The notes under the pieces: model-generated | Told to the model about the DNA's origin: nothing | The model's database searches: none | Seen by the model: only the letters and a program-made list of their open reading frames with translations | In this document: piece after piece, positions 61,094 through 64,000 of the stretch | How the letters are laid out: every line of letters starts with the position of its first letter | Position numbering within the stretch: the stretch's first letter is position 1 | Position numbers and translations under genes: made by a program | Assembly (NCBI RefSeq): GCF_014208105.1 | Contig: NZ_JACHMQ010000001.1 | Location: forward strand, 1,736,001 to 1,800,000 | Length of the DNA: 64,000 nt | Source of the DNA: Actinomadura coerulea | GTDB lineage: Bacteria > Actinomycetota > Actinomycetes > Streptosporangiales > Streptosporangiaceae | Direction: 5' to 3'

Positions 61094-62303
61094 CGAGCAC
61101 GGGGCGCCGCCCGCCGGGCACGGGCCCGCGGGGGAGCGCCCCCCGGCGCCGGACGCGGGACTGCTGTCGCCCGTCCGGGCGGGGACGGAGGCCGAGGCCG
61201 CCACCAGCGACCTGGCCTACCTGACCGCCATGCTCGACGCGGAGGCGGCGCTCGCCCGCGCGCAGGCCCGGCTCGGCCTCGTCCCCGCCGCCGCCGCGGA
61301 GGCGATCACCGCCGCCGCCGTCGCGGACCGGTTCGACCTGCCCGCCCTCGCCCGCCGGGCGCGCGGCTCCGGCAACCCCGTCGTGCCGCTGGTCGCCGAT
61401 CTGCGGGAGCTCGCGGGCGCCGCGGGCGAGCACGTCCACAGGGGCGCCACGAGCCAGGACATCGCCGACACCGGCGCCATGCTCGTCGCGGCCCGTGCCA
61501 GGCGCGTCGTCCTCGCCCACCTCGACCGGGCACTGGACGCGCTGGCCGGGCTCGCGGCGCGGTACCGCGACACCCCCATGCCGGCCCGCACGCTCGGGCG
61601 GCAGGCGCTGCCGACGACGTTCGGCGCCAAGGCCGCGGGCTGGCTCATGGGCTGCCTGGAGGCGCGGGAGGGGCTCGCCGCCGTGGCGCTGCCCGCCCAG
61701 CTCGGCGGCCCCGCCGGGACCCTGGACGCCTTCGGCGACCGGGCCCTGGACCTCGTCGAGGCCTACGCGGAGGAGACCGGGCTGGCGCCGCCCGTCCTGC
61801 CGTGGCACACCCGCCGCGCGCCCGTCGCCCGTCTCGCGGCGGCGCTGGCGGTGGCCGCCGGCGCCCTCGGCAAGATCGCCACCGATGTGTGGCTGCTGGC
61901 GCAGAGCGAGGTCGGCGAGGTCGCGGAGGCCGCGGGCGCGGGCCGGGGCGGCTCGTCGTCGATGCCGCACAAGCGCAACCCGGCGCTGTCCGCGCTGGTC
62001 CGCTCCGCCGCCCTGCAGGTCCCGGCGCAGGTCCAGGTGATCCTCGCCGCGCAGGCCGCGCCGCACGAGCGGCCCGCGGGGGAGTGGCACGCCGAGTGGC
62101 AGCCGCTGCGCGAGTGCCTGCGGCTGACCGGCGGCGCCGCCGAGACGGCCGCCGAGCTGCTGGAGGGCCTGGAGGTGTCCACCGAGCTGATGCGCGCCGA
62201 CCTCGACGACCTCCTGGACGTCCTCGGCGACGACCCCGGCACCGGCGCCGCCGCGGCGCTCGTGGGCCGGGCCCTCGACGCCTACCGCAGGAGCCGCACG
62301 TGA
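61083..62303 (+). CDS. pcaB: 3-carboxy-cis,cis-muconate cycloisomerase
   Basis: 406 residues. TTG 61083 is the apparent start, overlapping the PcaG stop; no ATG or GTG lies early in the frame. Fumarase/aspartase fold with TSDLAYLTAMLDAEAALARAQ, HRGATSQDIADTGAML and the signature GSSSMPHKRNP. Converts carboxymuconate to 4-carboxymuconolactone. Confidence 0.88.
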   Translation: MPSDEHGAPPAGHGPAGERPPAPDAGLLSPVRAGTEAEAATSDLAYLTAMLDAEAALARAQARLGLVPAAAAEAITAAAVADRFDLPALARRARGSGNPVVPLVADLRELAGAAGEHVHRGATSQDIADTGAMLVAARARRVVLAHLDRALDALAGLAARYRDTPMPARTLGRQALPTTFGAKAAGWLMGCLEAREGLAAVALPAQLGGPAGTLDAFGDRALDLVEAYAEETGLAPPVLPWHTRRAPVARLAAALAVAAGALGKIATDVWLLAQSEVGEVAEAAGAGRGGSSSMPHKRNPALSALVRSAALQVPAQVQVILAAQAAPHERPAGEWHAEWQPLRECLRLTGGAAETAAELLEGLEVSTELMRADLDDLLDVLGDDPGTGAAAALVGRALDAYRRSRT

Positions 62304-63073
62304 GCGCCGCGCCGCACCACCGCCTGGACGGACCGGACGGCGCGCCCCTCGTCGTCCTCGGCCCGTCCCTCGGCACCTCCATGGACCTGTGGCTTCCGCA
62401 GCTGCCCGCGCTGACGCGCGCCTGGCGCGTGCTGCGCTACGACCTGCCCGGCCACGGCGGCGCGCCGGCGCCCGCCGGCCCGTTCACCGTCGACGACCTC
62501 GCGGGCGGGGTCCTCGCCCTGCTGGACGGCCTCGGCGTCGAGCGGGCCGCCTACGCCGGGGTGTCGCTCGGCGGCGCGGTCGGGACGGCCCTCGCGCTGC
62601 GCGCCCCGGAGCGCGTCGCCAGCCTGGTCCTGTGCTGCACGTCCCCGCGCTTCGGAGACCCGCGGTTCTGGCGCGAACGCGCCGCGCTCGTCCGCCGCGA
62701 GGGGGTCGGTCCCGTCGCGGACAGCGCCGCGGAACGCTGGTTCACGCCGTCCTTCACCGGCGCGGACCCCTACGTGGCGATGCTCCGGGCCACCGACGCC
62801 GAGGGCTACGCCGGCTGCTGCGAGGCGCTCGCCGCGTTCGACGCGACCGCCCGCCTGGCCGAGATCCGCGCGCCGGCCCTGGTGGTCGCCGGGGCGCAGG
62901 ACGGCCCGACCCCGCCGCGCGGCCACGCCGACCGGCTCGCCGCCGGCATCCCGGGCGCCCGCCTCGCGGTGGTCGAGGGCGCCGGGCACCTGGCGAACGC
63001 CGAACGCCCGGCCGAGGTCACCGAGGCGATCACCGCGCACCTGGACCGCACATGGAGGGGAACGGGCCGATGA
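62300..63073 (+). CDS. pcaD: 3-oxoadipate enol-lactonase
   Basis: 257 residues from GTG 62300. Alpha/beta hydrolase: LGTSMDLWLPQLPAL, RYDLPGHGGA, nucleophile Ser in AGVSLGGAVG, Asp in AGAQDGPTP and His in GAGHLANAERP. Hydrolyses the enol-lactone to 3-oxoadipate. Several actinomycetes fuse this enzyme to PcaC (PcaL); here the two are separate but ATGA-coupled. Confidence 0.9.
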   Translation: MSAAPHHRLDGPDGAPLVVLGPSLGTSMDLWLPQLPALTRAWRVLRYDLPGHGGAPAPAGPFTVDDLAGGVLALLDGLGVERAAYAGVSLGGAVGTALALRAPERVASLVLCCTSPRFGDPRFWRERAALVRREGVGPVADSAAERWFTPSFTGADPYVAMLRATDAEGYAGCCEALAAFDATARLAEIRAPALVVAGAQDGPTPPRGHADRLAAGIPGARLAVVEGAGHLANAERPAEVTEAITAHLDRTWRGTGR

Positions 63074-63459
63074 GCGAGCGCATGTCCGACGGGGAACGGC
63101 ACGCACAGGGGATGAGGACGCGGCGGGAGGTGCTCGGCGACGCCCACGTCGACCGCGCCGAGGCCCGCAAGGACGGCTTCACCGCCGACTTCCAGGACCT
63201 GATCACCCGCTACGCGTGGGGCGAGGTCTGGAGCCGTCCCGGACTGGACCGCAGGACCCGCAGCTGCATCACGCTGACCGCCATGGTCGCGGGCGGCCAC
63301 CTCGACGAGCTCGCCATGCACGTGCGCGCGGCGCTCCGCAACGGCCTGACCCCCGACGAGATCGGGGAGGTGCTCCTGCAGACGGCGATCTATTGTGGAG
63401 TCCCCGCCGCGAACGCGGCGTTCGCCGTCGCCCAGCGGGTACTGACCGAACAGGAGTGA
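63070..63459 (+). CDS. pcaC: 4-carboxymuconolactone decarboxylase
   Basis: 129 residues. CMD fold: RREVLGDAHVDRA, DLITRYAWGEVWSRPGLDRRTRSCITLTAMVAGGHLDELAMHVRAALRNGLTPDEIGEVLLQTAIYCGVPAANAAF. Removes the carboxyl group of 4-carboxymuconolactone. Confidence 0.93.
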   Translation: MSERMSDGERHAQGMRTRREVLGDAHVDRAEARKDGFTADFQDLITRYAWGEVWSRPGLDRRTRSCITLTAMVAGGHLDELAMHVRAALRNGLTPDEIGEVLLQTAIYCGVPAANAAFAVAQRVLTEQE

Positions 63460-63486
63460 CGGGCGCGGGCCCGGGCGGAGGAGCAC

Positions 63487-64000
63487 GTGGGAGGGGACGG
63501 GACGGAACGCGCGCGGCCGGTCAGCGTGGCGGGCAAGGTCATGGCCATCCTGAACGCCTTCGCGCAGGGCGGCGTCCGCCTCAACCTGAGCGAGATCTGC
63601 CGCCGCGCCGGCCTGCCGCTGGCGACCGGCCACCGGCTCGTCGGGGAGCTGGTCGGCGGCGGGTTCCTGGAGCGGGTGCCGGACGGGACGTACCGCATCG
63701 GCACCCGGCTGTGGCGCATCGGCAGCCAGGCCCCGGCGGTCACCGGGCTGCGGGAACTGGCGCTGCCGCACATGGAGGACCTGTACGAGGCCACCCACGA
63801 CAACGTCCAGCTCGGCGTGCTCCGCGACGACCGGGTGCTGATCGTGGAGCGGCTGCGCGGGACCCGGTCGGTGCCGGTGGTGACCCAGGTCGGCGCGACG
63901 CTGCCGCTGCACACCACCGGCGTCGGGAAGGTGCTGCTGGCGTTCGCGCCGCCGCGGGTGCGGGAGGGCGTCCTGGCCGGCGAGCTGCCCCGGCACGCGG
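63487..64000 (+). CDS. IclR-family regulator (PcaR/PobR-like), partial
   Basis: Open to the window end. From GTG 63487 (GGAGGAG upstream): VSVAGKVMAILNAFAQGGVRLNLSEICRRAGLPLATGHRLVGELVGGGFLERVPDGTYRIGTRLWRI is the winged HTH, then the IclR effector domain (MEDLYEATHDNVQLGVLRDDRVLIVERLRG, PLHTTGVGKVLLAF). Last gene seen of the pca operon and probably its protocatechuate- or adipate-responsive regulator. Confidence 0.88.
   Translation, partial: MGGDGTERARPVSVAGKVMAILNAFAQGGVRLNLSEICRRAGLPLATGHRLVGELVGGGFLERVPDGTYRIGTRLWRIGSQAPAVTGLRELALPHMEDLYEATHDNVQLGVLRDDRVLIVERLRGTRSVPVVTQVGATLPLHTTGVGKVLLAFAPPRVREGVLAGELPRHA

Noticed and set aside
1..64000. tRNA, rRNA, integrase or transposase genes
   Set aside because: No cloverleaf-like, 16S/23S-like or recombinase motifs were recognised anywhere, so no island boundary is called.

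Overview
The window is very GC-rich DNA with strong G/C third-position bias, GTG and TTG starts, ATGA/GTGA start-stop overlaps, Tat-type and lipobox signal peptides, a ThyX-type thymidylate synthase, an AA10 LPMO, a HelR-type helicase and a Trp-codon leader of the kind known in Streptomyces. All of this points to a soil actinomycete. An Actinomadura or other Streptosporangiales member is my guess, but the genus is inference. There are no rRNA, tRNA, phage or CRISPR loci.

Region 1 (1-7.2 kb) is the edge of what looks like a specialised-metabolite locus that continues off the left end. A nucleotide-sugar dehydrogenase on the minus strand faces a six-gene plus-strand operon: an iron-hydroxylase-like protein, a SufS-like cysteine desulfurase, a cystathionine gamma-lyase-type enzyme, a homocysteine S-methyltransferase, a dTDP-glucose 4,6-dehydratase and a SAM methyltransferase. 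Sulfur handling plus sugar-nucleotide chemistry suggests a sulfur-containing or glycosylated product. Region 2 (7.2-13.3 kb) holds secreted degradative enzymes (an M36 metalloprotease and a frameshifted chitin-type LPMO), a TetR regulator and a small cupin.

Region 3 (13.2-22.4 kb, minus strand) reads as one long operon behind a LacI-type operator: a secreted endonuclease/exonuclease/phosphatase-fold protein, an uncharacterised protein, a small unknown protein, a lipoprotein solute-binding protein, a LacI regulator and a Dpp/Opp-type ABC transporter. Between the two permease genes lies a 4 x 54 bp tandem repeat. It encodes a 72-residue repetitive ORF that touches both permease genes by ATGA overlaps.

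Region 4 (22.4-31.8 kb) has an SSS-family symporter with its DUF3311 partner, a fused anthranilate synthase behind a clear tryptophan attenuator, a tiny membrane protein, an SDR, a ChaB-like protein, a WYL regulator, adenosine deaminase and a DUF1266 protein. Region 5 (31.9-44.3 kb) has a molybdopterin oxidoreductase, thyX, a dienelactone hydrolase, an HTH regulator, a flavohemoprotein, a gamma-Glu-GABA-type amidase, an esterase/enoyl-CoA hydratase pair, an acyl-CoA dehydrogenase, an aldehyde dehydrogenase and a TetR regulator.

Region 6 (44.3-58.3 kb) has a ROK regulator, a remnant of an acyl-CoA carboxylase, a degenerate ABC ATPase, an SDR, helR, a TetR/SnoaL pair, a two-subunit acyl-CoA dehydrogenase, a D-cysteine desulfhydrase/adenylate kinase pair, a universal stress protein, an XdhC-domain protein/alcohol dehydrogenase pair and an ECF sigma factor with an NTF2-like tail. 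Region 7 (58.4-64 kb) is a protocatechuate (beta-ketoadipate) operon, pcaIJHGBDC, ending in an IclR-family regulator cut by the window end.
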